Shown here: positions 25,901 to 34,668 of the stretch, piece after piece
Layout: every line of letters starts with the position of its first letter
Numbering within the stretch: position 1 is the first letter of the stretch
NCBI GenBank assembly: GCA_010672825.2
Contig: JAAHFU020000004.1
Span: forward strand, 682,001 to 746,000
From: Leptolyngbya sp. SIO1E4
Lineage (GTDB): Bacteria; Cyanobacteriota; Cyanobacteriia; Phormidesmidales; Phormidesmidaceae
Direction of reading: 5' to 3'
DNA length: 64,000 nt
Position numbers and translations under genes: made by a program
Notes under the pieces: model-generated
Seen by the model: only the letters and a program-made list of their open reading frames with translations
The model's database searches: none
What the model was told of the DNA's origin: nothing

Positions 25901-28041
25901 CTGCCAGAGTTGCTGCCTGTCCCTGCAAACTTAGGTGTACTGGTGCTGGTTGTGATGTTTGTGCCTTCTAGGAAGATACTGCCCGTATCACTCCTAATCA
26001 CAACTGGACCCCCATCTGCCCCAGCTGAAGAGGCATTAATGTCTCCTAAAACCGTGATATCGCCAACGGCTTCTAGAACGACATCACCCCCTGGCATTCC
26101 ATCTGCCGAAGTGTCAATATTGCGTACACTGATGCTATTCCCGCCCGCGACATCTGTCGATTGATACCTGACAGAAGTATCATCTAAGCTGATAGAAGAG
26201 CTGCGGATATATTCAACTCCAAAACTGCCAAATTGATTTTCAATCCCTGCAGAATGTATCCCTCCATCCGTTGGGGCATTTTCGTAATGGACTTCAATAT
26301 CCCCACTTCCTTCAAAAAGCTGAAACTGAAAAGTACTCGGATTTTCAGCAGGAAAGTGTTGAATATCTTCAAAATCAACCACAAAAATTCGATTGGGCTC
26401 ATCCCCCACTATCCCGTACCGAATTTGCCCTCCTTCTGGCGGATTTAGATCTTCCCACCACCCTGCAATTAGAGCATTTAGAGTAAATCCAGAAGGCAAT
26501 GATTCACCTGTACAACAACCACTGTCTGTTGTGGGCTCTAAAGTAATAAATCCATTAGAACTGATATAAACTTCAGTATAATCTGTTCCAAAATAGTTGA
26601 AATCAAACGGCAGAACTATAGCTTCACTCACTTCATCATCCCCTAATGGGACACCCGTAAACCCTGCGAAGTTAGTAACACGCTCAAAGCCAATGTCATT
26701 AGCCGCATAGCCAATCGTAGCTAATGCAAATTGTGTCTCTCCAATCAGTATTGGATCTGGGTTTTGAGGATCTAGATCATAAGCAACATCAAGAGACTGT
26801 CCTGCGCGCAAAATCAGACTGGGTCGAGTCGTCAACGCATCATAATCCGGATCATCAATGGGAATGGCATCTGTATTATCCGGCCCAGTAATTCGAATAT
26901 TGCCCCCGGTAATGCCCCCCGTTGCTTCAACTTTGAGGGCCACCCCTGTGTAGTCGCCAAAGGAGACATTTCCATCAACTCTGATAATCGGATCGTAGTA
27001 GCTAAAGAAATTACCGGGATTCCCCTCCAGGTCTTCAATAGAGAAATTACCCCAGCTAAAGAAATGAGCATCCCCTGAGACGGGGCCATTGCTGGCCAAT
27101 GTCATATCTCCGCCTGACTGAAATGGAGTTTGGGGGTGATTCAGCGCCAGAATATCAATCTCCGCCGCTCCCTGAATTAACAGATCGCCCCCGGCTGCCG
27201 CTAAAAAGGGCGTTTCTTCGCTGTCGCGAATGCGGACTGTCTGCCCCGCCACAAGAGATAAATCTCCCCTCGTCAGCAGCTGGCTTTCTTCTAATATCAA
27301 ATTCTCGCTGGCTGATAGCACTGCCGACTGTGCCAACAGTGCCTGCACCTGCACATCACCGGCCATCCCTTCCATCCGCACTGCGCCGTTGGGGGCAGAC
27401 AGCACCCCTGTGCTAGTCACAGAGCTGGCAGATAACGTGAGGTCTTGCCCGGCTGCCAAATCTGCCTCACTTACCAACGCTGTTGGAGCATCCGGCCCCA
27501 ACTGCAGGCCCAAAGGGATGTTGACTGTTACCAGGGGTGCATCATTCGGATCCGTGGCGCGAAACTCGCTGCCGTCGGCAAAGCGGAAGCGATCGCTGGT
27601 ACTCGCCACAAACGCTCCCTGCACATCCAGCCGAGCATCTGGGCCAAAAACAATGCCATTGGGGTTGATGAAAAAGAGATTGGCCGCCCCATCAACCCCC
27701 AACAAGCCATCAATTTGGGAGGGACTAAACCCCGTGACCCGGCTTAAGATGTTTTCAATGCCAATGGGGTTGGCAAAATAGACCCGCTGCCCACCGTTGA
27801 CATTGAACTCTTCAAAACTGTGGAACAGGGCACTGCCCCGCGTCGCGCCCCCTTCAATCAGATCGGCCCAATCCCCTTGCACAAAGGCATCCGGCACCAC
27901 CACGGAAGATTCACCGCCCAAGGTGTTATCGGGCACAATTTGCGCGAGGGCTCCCTTAAACTGGGGAACGAATGCCTCACCGAATAGAAAGACAGTTGCC
28001 AACCCAGGCACTATCCATCGGCATGCTCGCCACGTATTCAT
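22921..28041 (-). CDS. TpsA exoprotein, filamentous-hemagglutinin N-terminal domain (large)
   Basis: 1706 residues. Signal peptide MNTWRACRWIVPGLATVFLF to ...GALAQ. The TPS domain has ANPIGIENILSRVTGFSPSQ, GLLGVDGAANLFFINPNGIV (the NPNG motif) and FVASTSDRFRFADG. The rest is parallel beta-helix of repeats (SGGNITLTSFGELSLENQSL-type). Two globular insertions stand out: a nidogen-like domain at about 465-640 (LPFDFNYFGTDYTEVYISSN, CCTGES) and a pre-peptidase-C-like domain at about 1055-1200 (YYVIEITEPNTTGTFDIDFG, GTYVIGVGEFDSDADST). The C-terminus has the cyanobacterial tail CTGDALDEGS then GRGGLP and a Trp. Secreted through TpsB to the surface; adhesion or matrix role is inferred. Confidence 0.9.
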   Translation of the reverse strand: MNTWRACRWIVPGLATVFLFGEAFVPQFKGALAQIVPDNTLGGESSVVVPDAFVQGDWADLIEGGATRGSALFHSFEEFNVNGGQRVYFANPIGIENILSRVTGFSPSQIDGLLGVDGAANLFFINPNGIVFGPDARLDVQGAFVASTSDRFRFADGSEFRATDPNDAPLVTVNIPLGLQLGPDAPTALVSEADLAAGQDLTLSASSVTSTGVLSAPNGAVRMEGMAGDVQVQALLAQSAVLSASENLILEESQLLTRGDLSLVAGQTVRIRDSEETPFLAAAGGDLLIQGAAEIDILALNHPQTPFQSGGDMTLASNGPVSGDAHFFSWGNFSIEDLEGNPGNFFSYYDPIIRVDGNVSFGDYTGVALKVEATGGITGGNIRITGPDNTDAIPIDDPDYDALTTRPSLILRAGQSLDVAYDLDPQNPDPILIGETQFALATIGYAANDIGFERVTNFAGFTGVPLGDDEVSEAIVLPFDFNYFGTDYTEVYISSNGFITLEPTTDSGCCTGESLPSGFTLNALIAGWWEDLNPPEGGQIRYGIVGDEPNRIFVVDFEDIQHFPAENPSTFQFQLFEGSGDIEVHYENAPTDGGIHSAGIENQFGSFGVEYIRSSSISLDDTSVRYQSTDVAGGNSISVRNIDTSADGMPGGDVVLEAVGDITVLGDINASSAGADGGPVVIRSDTGSIFLEGTNITTSTSTPKFAGTGSNSGRIEIVAPNGSVELTNALLDAGALSAVGNGGAIQIEGTNITLDGSSIFSDALSNEFDDSGGNITLTSFGELSLENQSLIDASTNGNAAGGDIIVNADVITISNSSIRTIVGFGAGGSGGSINVETNQLALADGGRLEARTFGDRTVGTLNPVEDNAQAGNIQVTISGEDTATPALSISGYNAEGFSSGFFTASESDISGQGGDISIDFSANGNLRVADGGVLSAGTSGQSPGGNILIGQANLPRRVEVLDGGQLIANSDGAGNAGNINISASEEALISGLDDNFAARPVPEQVSVTGDGETITNLPAAEDALFPADSFAGSRQQISGDFETTFSVNPNSPNAVNVQAADQVPYISIAAEGNEAFDYYVIEITEPNTTGTFDIDFGYEPVDGRVDTELFLFRLGDDGKGNPEANLLARNDDFVNSAGAQGSAGNILRDSYLRYTFREAGTYVIGVGEFDSDADSTGIAGSVVGIGDTYTLQISLAPSSLLNTGLNPNQVANSGLFAAASGSGEGGFISINTPEMTIDAGGQISASTVSSQGQGVVLENLQTLSVNDGLISASTQSGVAGGVSVEATDSVILSGRFSDTPGGISASSGDGGTGGNLSLNTPQLTVQDGAAIAASGTGTGTAGDVTVTVDTVAITGADSTIGASAENGSAGTVEIDATNSVEVSAGGSIETSTTERVAGNVIVETNNLVVTGDGSSISATAQSGEAGSVTIGSENRLLASLEVLDGGAISVSSNEAGAAGGLDIAANRILLDNGSLTAETGAAGGEASAQITLNLANDQTLENILWLRNESVISAEAIGGDASGGNIDIVADFIIAEFPTGDQGSDIFADAGEGAGGNIRINALGAFGIQVRPERTPLNDITASSEAGVQGTVELNTLTTDPNRGLAELAIAFIDASDQTTRQCTGDALDEGSAVTVAGRGGLPTMPTAVLRATTADAAADWVTLDREPSEAMSSVWNQDDASTAAASLNRQQALCHRAYRAASEPL

Positions 28042-28232
28042 CGTAAAAATTCTGCACTCCGCAAGAAGGGTGTTGTGAATGCAGGAGACACACAGGGTGC
28101 CTTTACTTTATCAGAGATTATGGAGCTGGCTCCGTATATTCAACGGCCCTACAGAATATTTAAGACTGGCCTTAAGCGTCATCTCTCAGTGAGGTCGCGG
28201 GGCGATCGCCCCCCTGCACCGCCAAGCCCCTG

Positions 28233-31199
28233 CTAGCCGCGATCGCAGGCACGGGTCGGGATGAGGGCGGGCGAAGGGGCACTGGCATCAGACGCCGAAG
28301 ACGCCGAATCAGACACTCTATTCCGGCTGATGGGGGCAATTTCGGCCTCCGTCAGGCGAACCCAATCAGTGCTGGGCGCGATCGCCTGCAGAAGATCCGT
28401 CGGATGGGTAGGCAAGCCCCCACGTCCCCCCTGGGTGACAGCACTCTCCACAGCGCACCGATTGATGGCGGCTCTAAACGCCTCCTCAGCCTCTCTATCG
28501 ACAAAGTCTGGTAGCTCATACACCGTCTCTGTCTCTACGCCAGCGCCGACCGCCTCTGTCACTTCTGGCGGCACTGGCGGTGCTGGCGGCGTTGGCGGCA
28601 CTGGCGGCGGTGCAATAATAGTCACCTCATTGCCCACAATATCGTTCAAGGGAGTTCGTGCTGGCCGCTGCTCGATGCCCTCTAACGACGTGACCTCAAT
28701 TGCAATTTCCCCCCCGGTATTGCCGACACTGTTGGCGATAATGTCGCTGCCGTCGGGGCCGGTAGGTGCTTCTGCCACAATCGCGCCCCCTGTGAGGGTG
28801 ATATTGGCCCCCGTCCCGGCATCACTGAGCCCTGTGGCAGAAATCAAGCTTTCATTTCTGAGGGTCAAGCTGCCCTCTTCCGCAAAACTGAGGGTGATAT
28901 TGCCGGAGTTTGCGTTGTCGATGGCTCCCGTCTCAGTCAGGAGGGATCCTTGATCCAGCAGTACTGATGTGGCGGCTATTTGCAGCGCTCCGGCAACCCC
29001 CTCAGGGCTAATCACCTGCAGTTGAGATGCCTGCACGCTCAGGGTGTCTGTGCTGAACGTCAGGTTGCCGGTGGCGGCCCCTTCATTACTAACCGTGGCC
29101 AGGGTTGAATCAAGGATGGAGACTTCGCTGCCCCCCACATCAATTGCCCCAGCAGCACCGTCACCCGTGGTCGCGCTACGGATGTCGGCATTGCTGAGGG
29201 TGATCAGGTCCCCAGAAAGGGAGACATTGCCAGAGCCGCCATCCGTTGCAGTGCTGCTGACGGTGGCATCGTTGATATCGAGCTGGTCCCCAGCGATCGC
29301 GACATTGCCAGCAGTGCCGTCACCAATGGCATCGCTCGTGATAGTAGTCTCCCCACTTATCGTGATTTGGCTGCCATTAATCGAGACGTTGGCGGCGTCT
29401 CCATCTATGGCCTCGCTACCAACGGTTACATCCGTCAAATTAATTGAGCCCCCAGCCTGCAGGCTGACGTCGCTGCTGCTGCCTCCACTTGCCTGGCTTA
29501 ACACGTTGCCCGTAACAATATCGCCTCCGGCTTGAACCTGAATCTCGCCACTATTGCCGGGTTGAGTCTGAGAGACAAGGTCGCCGGTTGTAATATTCCC
29601 GGCTGCCAGTAGGGTGATGTCTCCAGCGTCGTCTTCGCCTGCCACTGAGGTAATGTTCGCCGCCACGCTAATACTGGCTCGGGCATCCAGGGTGACTGAG
29701 CCAGTATTCGCAAAAATGGAGTCGTCGGGGAATCCCGCGATCGCATTATTGCCCGTGAGGCTAATATCGCCCCCAGCAAGCTCAGGATTGGGGTCAAATT
29801 GCGTCGTGAGAAACACTTGCCCATCAAAAGGGATGATAATGCTGCCGATGCTGATGTCGGCACTGGTTGGGGGGCCATCCAGAGGAGCGGGAACTGCGGG
29901 GATAAAGGCACCGCCCCCCACAATTCCCGGTGCTCCAAAGGAGAGCGTTCCCGCGCGAATGTCGAGGGTGCCCTGTTGCTGGCCATCGATGTCAATGCTG
30001 CCGCCGTTGGAAAGGGGCACTGTTTCCTGGAGTCCATTGAGAGGGTCTGCCCCTGTGATGGTGATATTGCCGCTAACAATCACGCTGCCACCCGCCAAAA
30101 TATGGAGCGAGGCCCCCTCATAGCTCTCAAAGGCCACATCGCCACTGGCTCGAATTACGGGATCATTCGGGCTCAGTAGCCCCCCCAAGGCACCCTCCAG
30201 GGTTTCAATGCGAAAGTCGCCATAGGCGAGGTATTGGGCATCGCCGATCACCGGGTTGGCCGATCGCAAAATCAGGTCTCCCCCTGCTACCAAGCCGCTC
30301 TCGGGGTGATTGAGGGCAAAAATATCGACTCGATTATTTCCCTGGAATAGCAGCGTCCCTCCGGCGGCAGCCACAAACGGTGCATGGGCACTGTCGCGAA
30401 TGCGCAGGGTATTGTCTGCGCCCAACGACAGATCGCCCGTGGTGACTAGGCGACTTTCTTCCAAAATCAGCGTGTCACTGGCCAGCAGTTGGGCCGACTG
30501 GGCTGTCAGGGCTTGCACCTGAACGTTGCCGTCGCTGCCGCGAACCGTAATCTGCCCCTGAGGCGCTGAGAGCTGTCCGGTACTGGTCACCTCGCTGCCT
30601 AACAGGGTCAAATCCTGGCCGACTGTCAGGTCGGCTGCAGTCAAGATGGGCGTTAGGGAGGCAGGCTCTAGCTGCAGCCCCAGGGGAATATTCACCGTGA
30701 CCAAGGGCGCATCATTCGGATTCGTGGCGCGAAACTCACTGCCGTCGGCAAAGCGAAAGCGATCGCTGGTGCTGGCGACAAAAGAACCCGCCACATCCAG
30801 CTGAGCATCGGGGCCAAAGATAATGCCGTTAGGGTTCAGCAAAAATAGATTTGCCGCGCCATCCACCCCTAATACCCCCTCAATTTGAGAGGGGCTTACC
30901 CCTGTAACTCGACTCAAGATCGTGTCAATCCCCAGGGGGTTGGCGAAATAGACCTGCTGCCCAATGTTTACATTGAAGTCTGAAAAACTGTGGAAGAGCG
31001 CACTTCCCTGTGTGGATCCTCCTTGAATTAGGTCAACGCCCCCCTCAAAATTCACCACTGAAGCGTCCACACCGAGGCTATTATCTGGGATGATTTGCCC
31101 GTAAGCGCTGCTTGAGGAGCGCCAACCTGCCCCACTGAGAATGAGGACGCTGACCAACCCGGGCGTGATCAGCCGTATCGTTTGCCAGAGATTATTCAT
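28233..31199 (-). CDS. TpsA exoprotein, second paralogue
   Basis: 988 residues from ATG 31199; an in-frame ATG at 31238 exists, but the 31199 start aligns with the paralogue (MNNLWQTIRLITPGLVSVLI vs MNTWRACRWIVPG) and gives a clean signal peptide. TPS domain: FANPLGIDTILSRVTGVSPS, LLNPNGIIFGPDAQLDV, FVASTSDRFRFADGSEFRAT. Beta-helix repeats run to about 880, then a Pro-rich linker (PPPVPPTPPAPPVPPEV) and the C-terminal block with RCAVESAV, GGRGGLP and DWVRL. First ~250 residues are very close to the larger TpsA, indicating duplication. Probable substrate of the TpsB at 19300. Confidence 0.88.
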   Translation of the reverse strand: MNNLWQTIRLITPGLVSVLILSGAGWRSSSSAYGQIIPDNSLGVDASVVNFEGGVDLIQGGSTQGSALFHSFSDFNVNIGQQVYFANPLGIDTILSRVTGVSPSQIEGVLGVDGAANLFLLNPNGIIFGPDAQLDVAGSFVASTSDRFRFADGSEFRATNPNDAPLVTVNIPLGLQLEPASLTPILTAADLTVGQDLTLLGSEVTSTGQLSAPQGQITVRGSDGNVQVQALTAQSAQLLASDTLILEESRLVTTGDLSLGADNTLRIRDSAHAPFVAAAGGTLLFQGNNRVDIFALNHPESGLVAGGDLILRSANPVIGDAQYLAYGDFRIETLEGALGGLLSPNDPVIRASGDVAFESYEGASLHILAGGSVIVSGNITITGADPLNGLQETVPLSNGGSIDIDGQQQGTLDIRAGTLSFGAPGIVGGGAFIPAVPAPLDGPPTSADISIGSIIIPFDGQVFLTTQFDPNPELAGGDISLTGNNAIAGFPDDSIFANTGSVTLDARASISVAANITSVAGEDDAGDITLLAAGNITTGDLVSQTQPGNSGEIQVQAGGDIVTGNVLSQASGGSSSDVSLQAGGSINLTDVTVGSEAIDGDAANVSINGSQITISGETTITSDAIGDGTAGNVAIAGDQLDINDATVSSTATDGGSGNVSLSGDLITLSNADIRSATTGDGAAGAIDVGGSEVSILDSTLATVSNEGAATGNLTFSTDTLSVQASQLQVISPEGVAGALQIAATSVLLDQGSLLTETGAIDNANSGNITLSFAEEGSLTLRNESLISATGLSDAGTGANITLTGGAIVAEAPTGPDGSDIIANSVGNTGGEIAIEVTSLEGIEQRPARTPLNDIVGNEVTIIAPPPVPPTPPAPPVPPEVTEAVGAGVETETVYELPDFVDREAEEAFRAAINRCAVESAVTQGGRGGLPTHPTDLLQAIAPSTDWVRLTEAEIAPISRNRVSDSASSASDASAPSPALIPTRACDRG

Positions 31200-31388
31200 G
31201 GGGCACCCGATAGCCCTGTGCAGTTTGGTTAAAGACATCTCGTCTGCTGGCGGGGAATAGAGAACAGGGAATAGTGCGATCGCTTTGTCTCTAGCGTAAA
31301 GAAGCCTGCCCAGGGATGGGTCTGGCTGAAACTAACATTCACGCAGTGGGGGCTTTGGAGGAAGCTGGTCAAACCCCTCGGGTTGCAG

Positions 31389-34139
31389 CTATAGCCAGTT
31401 GCCGATCAGCACGAAGGGCGCCCAATAGTAGGGATGATCAAAATTATTATCGGGATCTTCAATGAGATGTTTTTGAGCCCTCTGCAGGGCTTCAGCCTTA
31501 TTGCCCGATTGGGTTGATAGGGCCTGGTAAAACTCGGTCATGAAGACAGCGGTGGCGGCGTCATCAACCTGCCAGAGGCTGGCAACGGTGCTACGGGCTC
31601 CAGCGCGAATGGCCATGCCCGCCAGCCCTAAGGCGGCGCGCTGATCACCTGTGGCCGTTTGACAGGCACTCAGGACTAACAGCTCCACAGGTTTGGTTCG
31701 GTCACGCTGCAACCAGCGACTCAAATCATTGACAGAAATGCGATTATTCCAGGCTTGAATGAATGTCTCATCCAGCCGAGAACTAAATTGGCCGTGGGTA
31801 GCTAAATGGATGATGGGGGCTGAAGAATTGCTTAAAGTCGCCTCAAACTTTTCATAGGTGAACTGCTCGTTGAGGAAGGACTCAATGGGAACCTGTTGCC
31901 TAATTGCCTCAATTTCATCGAAGACGTAAGGTAACGATGACCATTCAGCGACGGCTTCGGTCAGCCCAAAGGTGAGGGCCTCCAACGAGGTTTCTTGCAG
32001 GGGTTGGGGGTTTAAGAGCTGTAGCCCTGGAGTAATGGCAATGCTGTACTGCTCGACCAGATAAGACTCCCCATCGAATAATGCCGCGATGGGAACACTC
32101 CGCAGGGCACCATCAGGAACAAATACCAGGGTGTCGGGCTGACTGTTCGCTAAGTCTTGCAACAGGGGCTCAGGAAACAGTAAATCGTACAGGTGGTGTG
32201 CCGTATCGAGAACGCCATAGTCTACAAACACCATCTGGCGACGCATGCGAGCGGCGTAGCGATCCAGTTCTCCGGGGGCAAGGGCAGCGGTGTAATATTG
32301 CAGTTCACCCGCTTGGGATGGGGCTGCTTTGGTTTGCTCTGCTTTGGCTTGCTCGGCTTTGGTTTGGGAGGGCGGTAAGTTGGCAATAATGCCGATTTTG
32401 TTAGGTAACAGGATGGGGTAAATTACCGCGACTCGCCGATCGCCAGAAATGTCATCCACCGAGACTTCTTGGCTGTTGAGACAGGCAGCCCTGAGGTAAT
32501 TGTTGAGTTCCTCCAACTGGAGGGATTCTAGAACTGCCCGAGCATCCTTGAGATTCGCCTGACTGGGGGGAGACTCGCCCTCCAGCAGCAGGCTGACGAG
32601 TTTACGATGCAGCGGTTCAATGCTCTGTTGGAAGGAAAATTGCACCTCAGGGTTAATGGTGACCAAGTCGCTTCTGAGGAATTTCAGGGCATTGACAGCG
32701 CCCCGGTAGGCGGCGATCGCCGCCTGTTGGTGGGTGGAGGTGTCCTCAAGTTCGCTGAGCTGTACGTGAAGATCCCCCAGCTGTTCATACCAGCGATAGC
32801 TAATATCAACGGCGTTGACCGTTTCGGACGAAAAGAGCGCCTCTTCCGTGAGTTTTGTGGCCTTTTCTAGCTGAGTGCGATCGGCCTCGATCTGACCTTT
32901 ACTTTGATAGGCTTTCCCCAGATAGCCCAGAACATGGGCTTCAGCTCGGGCATCTTCCAGGGCAATGGCCTCGGTTTGGGCCGTTTCTAAAATGGCTAAC
33001 ACTTGGCTGAAACTTGGCACCCCGGTGATGGGCTGCTGGGCCAATTGTTCTAAACTATTGGCCAGGTTGATGCGCGTATAGATGCCGTCTTGATTGGGAG
33101 AGAGGGCATTGACTTGGGCATACACCGACGGCCATTGCTGAACCGCCTCATCCCAGCGTTCAAACTCAACCAGCAATGCCAGTTGATTGAGCTGCGATCG
33201 CATTGCATTGCCACTCATGGCTGTGGGGGTCACGTCTGGCGCCGAGGCCCGGTCGTACCAGGCCAGAGCCTGCTCCACCGAGGCCTCGGCCAGGGCCGGA
33301 CTATTTTGGGTTTCATACTCTTGAGCCTGAGCGTACTCAATATTGCCAAGGGTCAGTTGAGTGGCTGCAATTTCCTCCTCCAGGGCTAACGTTTCTGCCA
33401 CGGCCAGACTGGCCTGGGCAGCCTGGCGGGCCTGCTCTAAACTTTCAGCCACGATCAAGGCTTCCGCCAAGCTTCTAAGGCTCTGGGTTTTAACAGGGGA
33501 AGGGGATTCAGCCGTCAACTGTTGCTCCAACGGCACCAGAATTTCGTCAACGGCTCGACGATAAAAGCCCAGAGCCTGCAAAGCCCGGGCCTGGCGCAGC
33601 TGACCGCGAATTTGCCCGGCTCGATCACCCGCCGCTTGGTAAGCATTGACGGTCTGTCCCCAGCTCTCAAAGGCAGCTTCAGCGTCGCCCTGGCCCAACT
33701 GCAAGCGGCCCAAAACGTTCAGCGTTTGCGCCCTGACTCGCTGCCAGTTGGGGTCATCTTTCCCTGGGAGATCTAATAGTCGGAGACTCTGAGCGATCGC
33801 ATCATTGGCCTGAGACCACCGCCCCATCTGTCCATACACTAAGGCCAGGTTGCTCTGCACCATCACCTCGCCTAGGGTGTCATTTTGGCTTTGGGCCGTA
33901 TTGAGGGCCGTCTCCAGGGTCTCGGCAGCGATCGATAACTGCCCTCGCACAAAGTTTTCTTGACCCTGATCGAGCAAATACTGAACGTCACGGCTAGGAA
34001 CTTCAGCACTCAAGCCAGGGGAAGGGCTTATCCCCACTAGCTCCCATGGCCCAACACCGAATAGGACTAGCATCCAGGCAAGACACAGACCCAGCAAACC
34101 ATACCCAGCCCGTTGCCACATCGTTCGACGGATTTTCAT
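31389..34139 (-). CDS. Exported TPR-CHAT protease
   Basis: 916 residues from ATG 34139 (a TTG six codons upstream is less likely). Signal sequence/TM MWQRAGYGLLGLCLAWMLVL. Residues about 40-480 are degenerate TPR helices (VQYLLDQGQENFVRGQLSIA; LGRLQLGQGDAEAAFESWGQ). CHAT domain at about 590-916: catalytic His in IIHLATHGQF and Cys in LLVLSACQTATG, ending YYWAPFVLIGNWL. CHAT proteins are caspase-like cysteine proteases of clan CD. An export signal is notable, since better-known CHAT proteases act in the cytosol. A 50-bp palindrome lies 20 bases before the start. Confidence 0.88.
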   Translation of the reverse strand: MKIRRTMWQRAGYGLLGLCLAWMLVLFGVGPWELVGISPSPGLSAEVPSRDVQYLLDQGQENFVRGQLSIAAETLETALNTAQSQNDTLGEVMVQSNLALVYGQMGRWSQANDAIAQSLRLLDLPGKDDPNWQRVRAQTLNVLGRLQLGQGDAEAAFESWGQTVNAYQAAGDRAGQIRGQLRQARALQALGFYRRAVDEILVPLEQQLTAESPSPVKTQSLRSLAEALIVAESLEQARQAAQASLAVAETLALEEEIAATQLTLGNIEYAQAQEYETQNSPALAEASVEQALAWYDRASAPDVTPTAMSGNAMRSQLNQLALLVEFERWDEAVQQWPSVYAQVNALSPNQDGIYTRINLANSLEQLAQQPITGVPSFSQVLAILETAQTEAIALEDARAEAHVLGYLGKAYQSKGQIEADRTQLEKATKLTEEALFSSETVNAVDISYRWYEQLGDLHVQLSELEDTSTHQQAAIAAYRGAVNALKFLRSDLVTINPEVQFSFQQSIEPLHRKLVSLLLEGESPPSQANLKDARAVLESLQLEELNNYLRAACLNSQEVSVDDISGDRRVAVIYPILLPNKIGIIANLPPSQTKAEQAKAEQTKAAPSQAGELQYYTAALAPGELDRYAARMRRQMVFVDYGVLDTAHHLYDLLFPEPLLQDLANSQPDTLVFVPDGALRSVPIAALFDGESYLVEQYSIAITPGLQLLNPQPLQETSLEALTFGLTEAVAEWSSLPYVFDEIEAIRQQVPIESFLNEQFTYEKFEATLSNSSAPIIHLATHGQFSSRLDETFIQAWNNRISVNDLSRWLQRDRTKPVELLVLSACQTATGDQRAALGLAGMAIRAGARSTVASLWQVDDAATAVFMTEFYQALSTQSGNKAEALQRAQKHLIEDPDNNFDHPYYWAPFVLIGNWL

Positions 34140-34159
34140 GGCCCAAAAGTCCAGCAACC

Positions 34160-34209
34160 CTAGTTTGAATGAGAGGATCAGCGATCGCTGATCCTCTCAT
34201 TCAAACTAG
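34160..34209. repeat. 50-bp perfect palindrome centred on GCGATCGC, upstream of the CHAT gene
   Basis: Each 25-base arm is CTAGTTTGAATGAGAGGATC followed by AGCGA, read inward, and is exactly complementary to the other arm. The centre is the HIP1 octamer GCGATCGC (34181-34188). It starts 20 bases upstream of ATG 34139 on the minus strand, so it lies in the leader or promoter of the CHAT gene. Possible roles: operator, RNA hairpin blocking translation, or a palindromic element. Confidence 0.9.
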
Positions 34210-34332
34210 CTCTGCCCCAAAAAGCAACTCTAAAGCACGTCTTAAGGACATAGCTCGCAACCACAATGCTGGCAGGGGCAAGGGGTGTCGATCTCGAAGT
34301 ATGGCACTGGCCATTTTGATTGCGCTTCGAAC

Positions 34333-34414
34333 TATAGCCTTGTTCAGTTGAGTCCAGTACATCCGGGTTAAGACAGGGTCTAGGGTGTGCTTGATTAGCC
34401 TGCATACCGCTATA
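34333..34414 (+). repeat. Dispersed repeat A, copy 4 (internally shortened)
   Basis: 82 bp, TATAGCCTTGTTCAG to CATACCGCTATA. Compared with copy 2 it lacks 14 bp covering one G-rich unit, leaving only two G runs. Ends are intact. Confidence 0.8.
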
Positions 34415-34668
34415 TCAAACCGACATTGAGCTAGAACAACCCGTTAAATCTGCCTCATCAACCCCTACTTCCGCGAGGTCCAGGATGGCGGAACGTCCTG
34501 GTTGATGGGGTCTGGGGACAGCGAAATGTCCCCAGTCACCCTGACGGTGCTGCCCCTAAGTGTTCGCCTGACCGTCCTCACCGAAGTGTGATACCCGTTC
34601 TCCGTTGTTCACCCACCTGTCTGTCAGAGAGAATTTACCGTTAAATGACGTTCCAGTTCAGCCATCCC
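34415..34668. other. Intergenic region with several hairpins
   Basis: No gene seen. CCAGGA/TCCTGG (34480-34501) and a perfect 9-bp stem CTGGGGACA/TGTCCCCAG with loop GCGAAA (34512-34535) lie close together. No T tract on either strand, so a terminator is not clear; a structured leader or relic of a mobile element is possible. Confidence 0.45.

Noticed and set aside
23627-29535. Several long plus-strand ORFs of 100-230 codons opposite the TpsA genes
   Set aside because: They are antisense shadows of repetitive beta-helix coding sequence, with Ser/Pro/Ala-biased composition and no family blocks or ribosome sites.
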